Assembly: GCA_030616475.1 (NCBI GenBank)
Contig: JAUWXF010000018.1
Location: 1-40,469, forward strand
Direction: 5' to 3'
DNA: 40,469 nt
Source: Desulfobacterales bacterium
Lineage (GTDB): Bacteria > Desulfobacterota > Desulfobacteria > Desulfobacterales > C00003060
The notes beneath the pieces are model-generated. The model saw only the letters and a program-made list of their open reading frames with translations, was not told the DNA's origin and ran no database searches. Both the position numbers and the translations under genes were made by a program. How positions within the stretch are numbered: the stretch's first letter is position 1; every line of letters begins with the position of its first letter. This document shows positions 24,743 to 32,399 of this stretch, piece after piece.

Positions 24743-25774
24743 TTAATCCCTTTGTACTGATTTCGTTTTTACACCAGAGACATAAAGCTCTGTCCAGGAA
24801 TAATCCAGAGCTTTTTTCACTGCCTTAACGATATTATTAACCGTAGGATAATATGCTGCTTCTAATGTTCGACTTGCTGGAGCAGGAACATCGGGTAAAG
24901 TGACCCTAATGGGAGGTGATTTCATAGCATCGAAAGCGTCTTCAAACACCATGCATGATATTTCTGCTGCCACCCCACAGGTCTTCCATCCACCGTCTGC
25001 GACAACCAACCTACCGGTCTTTCTTACAGAGTCTAATATAAGTTCTTTATCGAGCGGTTTAATGGTTCGAATATCCAATACTTCCGCCTCGATGCCCTCT
25101 TTCGCCAATTCCACACCAGCCTCCATTGCAATATGGACCATATAAGATATTGCCACCACAGTCACATCATCACCTTTTCTCCTGATTATGGCTTTCCCAA
25201 TGGGGACCTCGTACATTTCTTCAGGAACATCTCCCTCATGGTTATGTAGCCAGCGGTCATCTATATAAACCACGGGGTTTTCATCCTTAATTGCTGAAAT
25301 CATCAATCCCTTCGCATCATAAGGTGTCGATGGCATTACTACCTTAAGCCCGGGAATGTGAGCAAATAGGGCATGAAGCGCCTGAGAATGTTGTGCCGCC
25401 TGCTCTCCGCCCCTGTTGATGATGCCCCAGATCACCACCGGTGCAGTAGACTTTCCCCCATTCATGTAATGCCAGTTCGCTGCTTCATTAATAATAGGAT
25501 CCATCCCGTACATCATGAAATCCATTCGAGGATGGACAACTACTGGTCTCATGCCAACAATAGCCGCTCCCACAGCCGCACCTGTCACAGCATTTTCAGA
25601 AACCGGTGTATCAATAACCTTTTCATGCCCAAATCTTTCGAGAAGCCCCTTTGCAGTGTTACCCACATACCATGGACTCTTAACGCCCTGGCCGATAAGA
25701 AAAACCGATTCGTCACATGCCATCATCTGGTGAAGTGCCTCGTTAATGGCCAGTGCATATGTTAATTGCCGCAT
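24743..25774 (-). CDS. Thiamine-diphosphate E1 component, beta subunit (pyruvate/acetoin dehydrogenase-like)
   Basis: 343 residues of the 2-oxoacid dehydrogenase E1-beta/transketolase C-terminal type: MRQLTYALAINEALHQMMA, VIDTPVSENAVTGAAVGAAI (with the Glu that activates thiamine diphosphate), RGGEQAAQHSQALHALFAHI, VYIDDRWLHNHEGDVPEEMY, and AEVLDIRTIKPLD in the C-terminal domain. AAAGGA precedes the ATG at 25774, which I prefer over 25810. The alpha subunit gene lies upstream, but a ParE-type TA module separates the two. No E2 or E3 gene is present, so a role in central metabolism is unlikely. Confidence 0.92.
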   Translation of the reverse strand: MRQLTYALAINEALHQMMACDESVFLIGQGVKSPWYVGNTAKGLLERFGHEKVIDTPVSENAVTGAAVGAAIVGMRPVVVHPRMDFMMYGMDPIINEAANWHYMNGGKSTAPVVIWGIINRGGEQAAQHSQALHALFAHIPGLKVVMPSTPYDAKGLMISAIKDENPVVYIDDRWLHNHEGDVPEEMYEVPIGKAIIRRKGDDVTVVAISYMVHIAMEAGVELAKEGIEAEVLDIRTIKPLDKELILDSVRKTGRLVVADGGWKTCGVAAEISCMVFEDAFDAMKSPPIRVTLPDVPAPASRTLEAAYYPTVNNIVKAVKKALDYSWTELYVSGVKTKSVQRD

Positions 25775-25832
25775 ATCATTTTCCTTTCGAAACTCACCGC
25801 AAAGTCGCAAAGAGCGCTGAGAAAGACTTTTC

Positions 25833-25863
25833 TATCCAATCCCGTCCTTTGTGGGATTGGATA
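25833..25863. repeat. 11-bp palindrome between toxin and E1-beta
   Basis: TATCCAATCCC and GGGATTGGATA (25833-25843, 25853-25863) around a 9-nt loop, with T-rich sequence before and AAA after. No U tract follows on either strand as a terminator would need. It lies 60 nt after the toxin stop. Confidence 0.65.
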
Positions 25864-25922
25864 AAATCAACTCAGAGTTCCGGCCAAAATGTACTCCATC
25901 AAGTGTGGCCCACATTTCTCCT

Positions 25923-26222
25923 CTATTCTCCCTGGTCAACATCTAAACTCAGTAGCTGCGCACTATGTACCACTGCCAAGACATCTATTTGATTCGGCTT
26001 TATTCTGTAAATAATCCGATACGGTTTCTCTATCAGTTCACGTATGTCTTCTGCGGCATATTCAGGTACTTTACGGCCTGACATTGGAAAATCGGCAATT
26101 TGTTCAGACCGTCTCGTCAGCCTATCCACCCTTCTTCTGGCGTATACATGCGAATTCTCAGAAATATATTCATAAATATCCAAGAGATGCCGTAGGGCGG
26201 TATCTGTCCAGTGTACTCTCAT
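25923..26222 (-). CDS. ParE/RelE-family toxin
   Basis: 99 residues: VHWTDTALRHLLDIYEYISE, RRRVDRLTRRSEQIADFPMS, GRKVPEYAAEDIRELIEKPY, RIIYRIKPNQIDVLAVVHSA. This is the standard ParE/RelE fold order, with the 'ELIEkPYRIIYRI' strand pair diagnostic of the ParE group. ParE toxins poison gyrase; RelE relatives cut ribosome-bound mRNA. The ATG overlaps the antitoxin stop by 4 nt. The module is lodged between the two E1 subunit genes. Confidence 0.9.
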   Translation of the reverse strand: MRVHWTDTALRHLLDIYEYISENSHVYARRRVDRLTRRSEQIADFPMSGRKVPEYAAEDIRELIEKPYRIIYRIKPNQIDVLAVVHSAQLLSLDVDQGE

Positions 26223-26407
26223 TTTGGGAATCCAAACCTGGAACGAACTTCCTTCACATCTATTGTTCGACCAGCTTTACTATCTTCTAAACCAGCTTCA
26301 ACAGCCTGACGAACATATATCTTATACATCAAATCATCCCAGGTAGCATCCTCAGGCAAGTCTTCTAACAAACTCCGAACTTCCTCTTTGATATTGCATG
26401 TTTGCAT
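26219..26407 (-). CDS. Antitoxin of the ParE-type module
   Basis: 62 residues, MQTCNIKEEVRSLLEDLPED, ATWDDLMYKIYVRQAVEAGL, then EDSKAGRTIDVKEVRSRFG. This short helical type, with the D-x-x-x-I-Y-V-R-Q motif, regularly precedes ParE-like toxins. GGGAGG precedes the ATG by about 9 nt. It ends as ATGA with the toxin start. Likely self-repressing, with its promoter in 26408-26520. Confidence 0.88.
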   Translation of the reverse strand: MQTCNIKEEVRSLLEDLPEDATWDDLMYKIYVRQAVEAGLEDSKAGRTIDVKEVRSRFGFPK

Positions 26408-26522
26408 ATTATGGACCTCCCAATGTCGTTCGATTAAAAAACCTCATCCCATCTTCCTTTGCGTATTCACCGCCCGTTCGTTTCTCTCACTAGAGGCGCT
26501 GAGAACACTGAGTGAATTTTAT

Positions 26523-26556
26523 TTTTGTCCGATCGGGAGACGACGATCGGACAAAA
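26523..26556. repeat. 34-nt hairpin A, loop GGAGACGA
   Basis: Perfect 13-bp arms TTTTGTCCGATCG / CGATCGGACAAAA around the 8-nt loop GGAGACGA. Same architecture as hairpin B (26648-26681), but a different 9-bp inner stem. Confidence 0.85.
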
Positions 26557-26647
26557 GAACGCTGCCCTGCTGGCAATTTTCCCATTAATATGCGTCATAT
26601 GTCGCCAGTTGGCTCAACATATGCACTTTCGCCGAAGGTCGACGTGT

Positions 26648-26681
26648 TTTTCCCTTGCCGCCGTCTCCCGGCAAGGGAAAA
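26648..26681. repeat. 34-nt hairpin B, loop GGAGACGG on the minus strand
   Basis: Perfect 13-bp arms TTTTCCCTTGCCG / CGGCAAGGGAAAA. Read on the minus strand the loop is GGAGACGG, one base from that of hairpin A, so the two are in opposite orientation with 91 nt between them. Confidence 0.85.
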
Positions 26682-26734
26682 GGTCCAGACCCTCTGTGTC
26701 CTCTGTGACTCTGTGGTAAATGATTATTATGTCT

Positions 26735-27727
26735 CTATGTATTTGCCTCCTTAAAGACATATTTCGCCAAATCAGTTTCCTTAGGATAAGGACTGTTTTC
26801 AGCAAACAGATGAGCTTCCTCAACCTCCTTCTCTGCCTCTCGCCTTATTTCTTCGATATCCTTTTCGCCCAATACATTGTTCTTAAGAAGTAAACTTTCA
26901 AAACTGATAATAGGATCTTTCTTTCGCCACTCTTCTATCTCTTCTTCGGGTCTTATATCCGTGTGAGTTCCCTGAATATTGTCATCAGGACCAACATGTC
27001 CTCGTAATCTGTACGTAATGCACTCCATAAATGTTGGACCTTCACCATCTCTACACAATTTAACCGCATTTTCTGCCGCTTCATAAACCGCCAAAACGTC
27101 ATTGCCGTCTACTTTGACGCTTTGAATACCAAAAGGTTTTCCGATTTCAAAAATATCGACATCCACCCTACATTCTCTAATCGGCATGTGGGTGGAATAA
27201 AAGTTGTTTTCGCAAACAAATAAGATAGGCAGTTTCTTGAGCGACGCAAAGTTTAATGACTCGTAGAGAACCCCTTCGCCTGTCGCGCCATCCCCAAAGA
27301 ATGCCACTGAGACTCTATTATCTTTTCGAATCTTTGCAGCAAGGCCTGCACCAAGGGCCAATGGAATGGTGCCAGCCACAATCGGGGCCGCACCCATCAT
27401 CCCCTTTTCAGGCTCAATTATATGCATTGATCCGCCTCTTCCCTTGGAACAGCCACTCTCTTTCCCGTAAATCTCTGCAACAAGTTCGTTCATCCCCCCG
27501 CCTTTGGCAAGGTAATGACCGTGAGAACGATGTGTTCCAAAAACATAATCGTCTTTGGATAGCGCCGCACAGACCCCTGTTGCTACAGCCTCTTGGCCAG
27601 AATAAAGATGCACAGGACACTGCACCTCCCCTTCAAGTATTGGCTCAACACAGCTTTCTTCGCAAAGCCGAATTCGTAACATTGTCGTGTATAACTGCCG
27701 CAAAAAATCGGTAGAGTATTCTTTCAT
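26735..27727 (-). CDS. Thiamine-diphosphate E1 component, alpha subunit (pyruvate/acetoin dehydrogenase-like)
   Basis: 330 residues: VHLYSGQEAVATGVCAALSK, THRSHGHYLAKGGGMNELVA, SKGRGGSMHI, then the thiamine-diphosphate/Mg motif FFGDGATGEGVLYESLNFAS ending in CENN (GDG-x~26-N), and YRLRGHVGPDD in the C-terminal part. Forms a heterotetramer with the beta subunit at 24743-25774. In this setting, beside DegT and methyltransferase genes and without E2/E3, it may transfer a two-carbon unit to a sugar, as E1-like pairs do in avilamycin-type sugar biosynthesis. The enzyme family is seen; the sugar role is inferred. Confidence 0.92.
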   Translation of the reverse strand: MKEYSTDFLRQLYTTMLRIRLCEESCVEPILEGEVQCPVHLYSGQEAVATGVCAALSKDDYVFGTHRSHGHYLAKGGGMNELVAEIYGKESGCSKGRGGSMHIIEPEKGMMGAAPIVAGTIPLALGAGLAAKIRKDNRVSVAFFGDGATGEGVLYESLNFASLKKLPILFVCENNFYSTHMPIRECRVDVDIFEIGKPFGIQSVKVDGNDVLAVYEAAENAVKLCRDGEGPTFMECITYRLRGHVGPDDNIQGTHTDIRPEEEIEEWRKKDPIISFESLLLKNNVLGEKDIEEIRREAEKEVEEAHLFAENSPYPKETDLAKYVFKEANT

Positions 27728-27745
27728 AACACCTCAAGAAGTACC

Positions 27746-27778
27746 TTTTTGAAATGATCGTTATTATCGTTTCAAAAA
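27746..27778. repeat. 13-bp imperfect hairpin upstream of E1-alpha
   Basis: TTTTTGAAATGAT (27746-27758) pairs with ATCGTTTCAAAAA (27766-27778) with one G-U type mismatch and a 7-nt loop. It lies 18 nt before the E1-alpha start, between it and a decayed gene. It has T-rich and A-rich outer edges like the hairpins at 26523 and 26648 but a different loop. Confidence 0.55.
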
Positions 27779-27881
27779 TGATTTTTCAATGCACAAAAAT
27801 GACTGCTCGTTCATGTATTTTATCTGCGAGTTCAGTTTGGTGGGGCGCATCTTCTCTACCCAAACGTTTCCAGGCTCTTGC

Positions 27882-28167
27882 TTATGGCGGCTTATCCAAT
27901 TTATATTTCCCACTAAACTTTCCGACTGTGGTAATGCATGGACCGTCATCAGAAATGGGGGCAATCGCCAAGTCTTTCTGCATTCACCAGCATCGTTCGG
28001 AACTTAAAGACCCTGAATAGTTTGCCATGCCTGCCAACCCTTACGCCTCGATAAAACACAGCCCCACCATCTTCCCGTCTAATCAAAAGACCCACACCTA
28101 TCAAAACCGGGCACACCAGTATCAACCCAAACAGAGACGCCAAAGCATCAAAGGATCGCTTTAACAT
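27882..28167 (-). pseudogene. Decayed PglC-type phosphoglycosyltransferase
   Basis: ATG at 28167 opens MLKRSFDALASLFGLILVCP, then VGRHGKLFRVFKFRTMLVNA and ERLG, the first third of a PglC-type enzyme. The frame is then lost at GGGGG. In another frame it continues APISDDGPCITTVGKFSGKY, KLD and stop, matching the family up to the catalytic 'KYKLDELPQ' block, after which nothing remains. Its upstream sequence (GGCGAAGTA before ATG) resembles that of the second remnant at 30423. Confidence 0.82.
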
Positions 28168-28310
28168 AGATACTTCGCCCTAATCCCCGCCTACTTCCTT
28201 ACTTAATGATATTATCTGCCGTCTAGACAAATTCTTGGGCTTCATCGTGATAGTCACATACTTCATTCGGATCAGAAACGTGACCAGCGTCTACACATTA
28301 CCTTAACATG

Positions 28311-28787
28311 CTACTTGAGAGCATTCGATTGCCTCAAGAATTCAGCAAAGAGCAAAAAATCTTTACAAGCTCGGTCAACCGCCTCCGGTAGCTTCTCCAC
28401 GAGACTACGAATCCTCATGGGATCAAGGTTAAAAGTATAGATATTGCGAGCAATGTAGCGGAACCTTCGAAAATCATCCAGCGCCTCCCGTGTTTCCATA
28501 GAGATCACAGCTGGACGAATGCCGGATATCTCTTCCGTCATCTGATCGAGTAGCATTTTATGCCACTTTTCCCCGGCCGGAACAGCTCTGTCGATGGACT
28601 TGGCAACAGCCTCAAAGACTCGCTCAACTCCCTGGTAGAAACTGTGTAAGTCAAATGCCACACTCCCAAGGTAGTCTTCGTCCGTGAGCGCCTTTTGCCA
28701 TCTTCTCAGAGCAAGATCTCTGGTCCTCTCTAGGTCAGCGACTTCTCTTCGGATCCGCTTAGATAGTTGCTGGAGATCATCTCTCAC
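28311..28787 (-). CDS. HepT-like (HEPN) toxin
   Basis: 158 residues, all helical: DYLGSVAFDLHSFYQGVERV in the first helices and DFRRFRYIARNIYTFNLDPM in the long last helix pair. This is the HepT-like domain of HEPN/MNT modules. Homologues I know usually have His after the Arg in FRH; here it is Tyr (FRY), with RN-x-Y following, so RNase activity is uncertain. The ATG overlaps the MNT stop by 4 nt. The pair sits between two decayed transferase genes. Confidence 0.82.
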   Translation of the reverse strand: MRDDLQQLSKRIRREVADLERTRDLALRRWQKALTDEDYLGSVAFDLHSFYQGVERVFEAVAKSIDRAVPAGEKWHKMLLDQMTEEISGIRPAVISMETREALDDFRRFRYIARNIYTFNLDPMRIRSLVEKLPEAVDRACKDFLLFAEFLRQSNALK

Positions 28788-29173
28788 AGCTCGATGCCCT
28801 CTTGTTCAATATCTGATAGGAAATCTTTTGAACAGTCTTTCGTATCAATCACATCGACCTTAATACCAGCTTCCAGGCCTAAGTCCATTACCGCTCCAGC
28901 AGCACCGTAATACTTTTCAGGCGCGATTCCCCAAGCGGCAAGGTCCACGTCTGACCATGGCGTGAATCGACTCCGATGTGCGAGAGATCCAAAAGCAACA
29001 ACCCGTGTCGCGCCGTATTGCGTTTTCAGCAGTCTCGCAGCAGCACGTGCTACTTCCCACGCTCTCGCTCTCCGCTTAGCAACTTCAGGATCCTTCTGGT
29101 AGCGTTCAAGGTTCTGCCACGGGCGGTAAGAACGGAGTTCTTCGGCGGTCAGGTCTCTTGCGGTTTTAGCCAT
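28784..29173 (-). CDS. MNT-type nucleotidyltransferase antitoxin
   Basis: 129 residues. RVVAFGSLAHRSRFTPWSDV and DLAAWG give the GS-x10-D-x-D nucleotidyltransferase motif; KVDVIDTKD gives the third acidic position. MNT antitoxins AMPylate the active-site Tyr of their HEPN partner. GAGGGG lies 6 nt before the ATG at 29173, so I reject the ATG at 29206. It is translationally coupled to the HepT gene through ATGA. Confidence 0.88.
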   Translation of the reverse strand: MAKTARDLTAEELRSYRPWQNLERYQKDPEVAKRRARAWEVARAAARLLKTQYGATRVVAFGSLAHRSRFTPWSDVDLAAWGIAPEKYYGAAGAVMDLGLEAGIKVDVIDTKDCSKDFLSDIEQEGIEL

Positions 29174-29433
29174 AGCGATCCCCTCATATCGAAACCCATC
29201 TCTCATTCAGAATTCATCATTCAATTCAAATTCCGGCAACACAATCCACGCTTACCCCCATATCATATGCCCCCTGTGCATAGTGTTTGCCCCGCCTGCC
29301 CCGTTTACCCCTTAACTGGAGCCTGAATTCCTTTCAATTATTTTCAGAAGTTACTAAAAGTCACCCTTGCCTCCTAACCTTTCCTGAATCGAACATCTAA
29401 ATTCACTGCAAGTCAGATCAGAAAGTTAATTTG

Positions 29434-29589
29434 TTAAGAACGTCCCCTAGCTCTACCCGCCGCTTCAACCACATCCTTGTCTGAACAATAACGTCCCGCC
29501 CAATAGTAGCGGTTGCATAGCCGATCGACCTGTTCTTGTGTAACTTCATCTCCTGCGATTTCGGTTACTGAAACGTAATCCTTATCCAC
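29434..29589 (-). pseudogene. N-terminal fragment of a SAM methyltransferase
   Basis: GTG at 29589 opens DKDYVSVTEIAGDEVTQEQV, DRLCNRYYWAGRYCSDKDVV and E, aligned with the first 40 residues of the methyltransferase at 23963-24742, and ends exactly where motif I (ELGCGSG) should begin. The tail AAGRARGRS is meaningless. It overlaps the GT4 remnant by 8 nt, as an operon junction would. Together with 4141-4312 it shows at least one more ancestral copy of this gene. Confidence 0.85.
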
Positions 29590-30423
29590 TATAATTTCCC
29601 TCGGTAACGTCCTTTTTACTCTGTCCAACTATCTTTTCGATATGAGTTGCATATTCATCGTAAATCTTATCCGCATCCCCGTATTCTTTGAAAAATTCAG
29701 ATGCATTTTTTGACATCTCCTCATACAGAGAAGAATCAGAGGCAAGACGTTCGATACACTGACACAGCCCCTCTATGTCACCCGGCAAATAATTGAAACC
29801 TAACCGGTACCGATTTACCAATTCAGCCATTTCGCCTTCCAGTGAATTGATAAGCGGAAGACCGGCGGATAGATACTCAAAGGGCTTATTGGGCAAACCC
29901 TGAGGGGCGCCCTTTGCATAAGAAATCAACCCAGCATAAGCCCTTCCTAAAAGGGCGTTGATCTCTTTTTCCCCTATCCATCCCGGCAGCACAACATTTT
30001 GCAAGTCAGCAGCTTTCTGGATGACCACATCAGACTTTTCTCCGGCGCCCGCCAGGATAAAACAGATGTCATTTCTCCCTGATTTGCTAAAACGTTTGGC
30101 CGCCTCCAGAATAAGCTCCAGCTCGTAGGAAATGCCAAATGTGCCGATAAAGAGAAATATCTTCTGCTCTCCTCTGCCCCTCAACCAGACAGGGACATCT
30201 AAACTTCCGTCAGCATTAGCCGTGTTTTCTGAATCACTCTTCTTGTAGCCAAGATAGAATACCTTATCAAATGGGCCTTGAGATCTTCCAATTTTATCAA
30301 GCCCCACTAAAAATATCCTTTCGAGACTGCCACTAAAGCATCAACATTTTTTAATAAAAAAAACGGAGATAAAAAAATGAAGCTGATAACAAAAAAGACA
30401 ACATCAAATATTCGCTTGAACAT
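29582..30423 (-). pseudogene. Phosphoglycosyltransferase start fused to a GT4 C-terminal half
   Basis: ATG at 30423 opens MFKRIFDVVFFVISFIFLSP, the membrane anchor of a PglC-type enzyme, then passes directly into GT4 sequence (NVDALVAVSKGYF) and meets TAG at 30307-30309. A one-base loss follows, and the +2 frame continues GLDKIGRSQGPFDKVFYLGY, FLFIGTFGISYELELILEAA, GAPQGLPNKPFEYLSAGLPL to TAA at 29582. So two broken genes were joined by deletion and then acquired a stop and a frameshift. The open part may be translated from GTG 30307, but it lacks the acceptor domain. Confidence 0.8.
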
Positions 30424-30543
30424 ACTACTTCGCCTATTAAATAATGCCTGAATAAAAAATCCATTGTATCATAGACGAAACGAAAAAATTATATTTTTTT
30501 CAAATCTTTATCATATTCAGCAATTTCCTGCGGATTCCCGACC

Positions 30544-31608
30544 CTAAGCTACACAGTCCGCACCGAAAATGTTTTTCCAGAACTGAAAAGAAAAAAGGCA
30601 TTGCACCGCTCCGGACAAGGAACCGAGACCATAGCTGAAATGGAGAGTAAAAAAGATAAACTGCATCAGTGGCACCAGCCGTAAATCTCTTCCCCTCAGT
30701 GCGATTTGAGATGAAAAAAACACATTGGCAAGGGAATAGGCCCCTGCGATAAACACTGCCCCTGCCAGAGCAACAGGCAGGAACAAGCCCAGAACCAGTG
30801 CCCCGAGAAGACTTCCCACAAAAGCCAGGGGTATCAGGTGGCGCAAAGAAACAGGGATTACCGTGGTATATTTAAAGGGCAGGAGAGCCCACATTCCATT
30901 ACTAAAATTATGCCTGAGAAAAGAAGGGAGATCGGAACGAGCATAGTAACGGCTTTTTATATCAGGAATCAACAGGGTCTTAAGACCCGCCTTCTTAAGC
31001 CTGAGATTAAATTCCATATCCTGGCCCCGTACCAGTTGTTCATTAAACATGCCCACTTTTTCAAAAACTTCTCTCTTATAGCACCCGCCAAATACAGTAT
31101 CAACCCTTTGCGGCTTATCTGCTCCGGTCCTGAACACAGAAGAACCGACCCCGAATTTATGGGAAAGGGCCAGGACAATAGCTCTGGCAAGCAAAGTGTC
31201 GTCCGTGGGCTCGGTGATGATACCTCCGCCCACATTATCAGCCCCATATTCCTGTGAATATTTCACACACTGGGACAAATAATCAGGAGCATAAGTATTA
31301 TGCGAGCTCACCCAGGCAATCAACTCTCCTTTGGCATGTCTGATCCCGATATTGAGCGCACAGGGAGTGATTTTGCGGGGATTGTCAACCAGGTGCACAA
31401 AAGGATATTCCCGGGCAAACTGCCCCGCTATATCCCGAGTACCATCTTCACTCATGCCATCCACAACCCACACTTCGAGTTTATCCTTAGAAAAATTACT
31501 ATTGACTATGGAGCGCAAAGAGTCGGCTATAAAACGTGCCTCATTACGGCAAGGCATTATTACGGACACAAAAGGAATAAAACGACTCTGTCTCTCTCTT
31601 TCGCGCAT
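30544..31608 (-). CDS. ExoA-like GT2 glycosyltransferase with membrane C-terminus
   Basis: 354 residues. PFVSVIMPCRNEARFIADSL opens the GT-A domain; VWVVDGMSEDGT (first Asp), IAWVSSHNTYAPDYL (position of the DxD, here S-H-N), VFGGCYKREVFEKVGMFNEQ and VRGQDMEFNLRLKKAG (ED catalytic motif, here QDME) follow. From about residue 245 there are three to four membrane helices. This layout matches ExoA of succinoglycan synthesis and relatives. It is the last gene of the 38.3-30.5 kb operon, 29 nt after the methyltransferase gene. Confidence 0.9.
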   Translation of the reverse strand: MRERERQSRFIPFVSVIMPCRNEARFIADSLRSIVNSNFSKDKLEVWVVDGMSEDGTRDIAGQFAREYPFVHLVDNPRKITPCALNIGIRHAKGELIAWVSSHNTYAPDYLSQCVKYSQEYGADNVGGGIITEPTDDTLLARAIVLALSHKFGVGSSVFRTGADKPQRVDTVFGGCYKREVFEKVGMFNEQLVRGQDMEFNLRLKKAGLKTLLIPDIKSRYYARSDLPSFLRHNFSNGMWALLPFKYTTVIPVSLRHLIPLAFVGSLLGALVLGLFLPVALAGAVFIAGAYSLANVFFSSQIALRGRDLRLVPLMQFIFFTLHFSYGLGSLSGAVQCLFSFQFWKNIFGADCVA

Positions 31609-31637
31609 TACGTAACCTCTTTGCCTAAGTTAAAGTC

Positions 31638-32399
31638 TTAATCCATTCCGCTTTTCCTGGCAATCACGCCGATATTCCAGGCACTGATATTAAAGGGAAA
31701 AAACGAAAACAACCCGCTGTATTCTACCGGACAAAACAGCTTTGATTCCCATCCCGGGCCAAAATGATCAGAAAGGATACGGTAAGGCAGATAATAACTG
31801 CCGAACCACTTTATAGGTATAAACCCGGCTTTTTTCAGTTTGCGCGAAAGCGAATGCCAGTGATAAAACCGGACATGTGTGGGATCCCAGCCCTTCCACT
31901 CTTTATTCCCTCTCAAAAAATGATAACCGCCCTGAAGTAACCAGTTTAAACTAAGACTATTCTGAGTATTGATCAAAATCAGGCCGTCCTGATTAAGGTG
32001 CTTATACATATTGGCAAGAAAAGTCTCATCTTCAGGGATGTGTTCCAGGACATCCTTGGCAAAGACAAGATCAAATTTATTTTCAATCTCTACGCCTGTC
32101 GCGTCAGCAAGGACAAACTTAGCTTGAGGATGCAATTTTTCATTTCCTTTTAAAATCGATTCACAGGTATCAACACACGTTACCTGAGCCCCTAACCCGA
32201 GGAAATACTCAGTCCAGTATCCGCCCCCTGCTCCGATTTCCAGAAGGTCCAATGAAGACCAGGGCATCAGCAGTCTAAGCGAAGACAAAATATTTTTTAT
32301 TACCGTATTTTTCACCTCAGTATAGAGGTTGTTGTTAATGCGCCGGTATATTTCGAGTGCTTCTTCAGGCGTATCTGCCTGGTAAAATGATTTATCCAT
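31638..32399 (-). CDS. Class I SAM-dependent methyltransferase
   Basis: 253 residues: LDLLEIGAGGGYWTEYFLGL is motif I, VTCVDTCESILKGNEKL the acidic strand, FDLVFAKDVLEHIPEDETFL the central motif and YKHLNQDGLILINTQNS motif III. The late segment DPTHVRFYHWHSLSRKLKKA is typical of UbiE/Methyltransf_11-23 enzymes acting on sugars or small molecules in surface-polysaccharide loci. It overlaps the GT4 gene upstream by 8 nt. Substrate unknown. Confidence 0.9.
   Translation of the reverse strand: MDKSFYQADTPEEALEIYRRINNNLYTEVKNTVIKNILSSLRLLMPWSSLDLLEIGAGGGYWTEYFLGLGAQVTCVDTCESILKGNEKLHPQAKFVLADATGVEIENKFDLVFAKDVLEHIPEDETFLANMYKHLNQDGLILINTQNSLSLNWLLQGGYHFLRGNKEWKGWDPTHVRFYHWHSLSRKLKKAGFIPIKWFGSYYLPYRILSDHFGPGWESKLFCPVEYSGLFSFFPFNISAWNIGVIARKSGMD

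Larger units (their letters stand above)
26408..26734. other. Gap between E1-alpha and the TA module, with hairpins
   Basis: No gene. It holds two 34-nt hairpins (listed separately), a degenerate octamer tract with CTCTGTGT-type units at 26689-26719, and another dispersed intergenic repeat near 26490-26515. The TA promoter is expected in the left part but I see no clear -35/-10 pair. Confidence 0.6.

Noticed and set aside
25833-25863. Rho-independent terminator after the ParE-type toxin
   Set aside because: The stem is good but is not followed by a U tract on the minus strand, so it is kept only as a palindrome.
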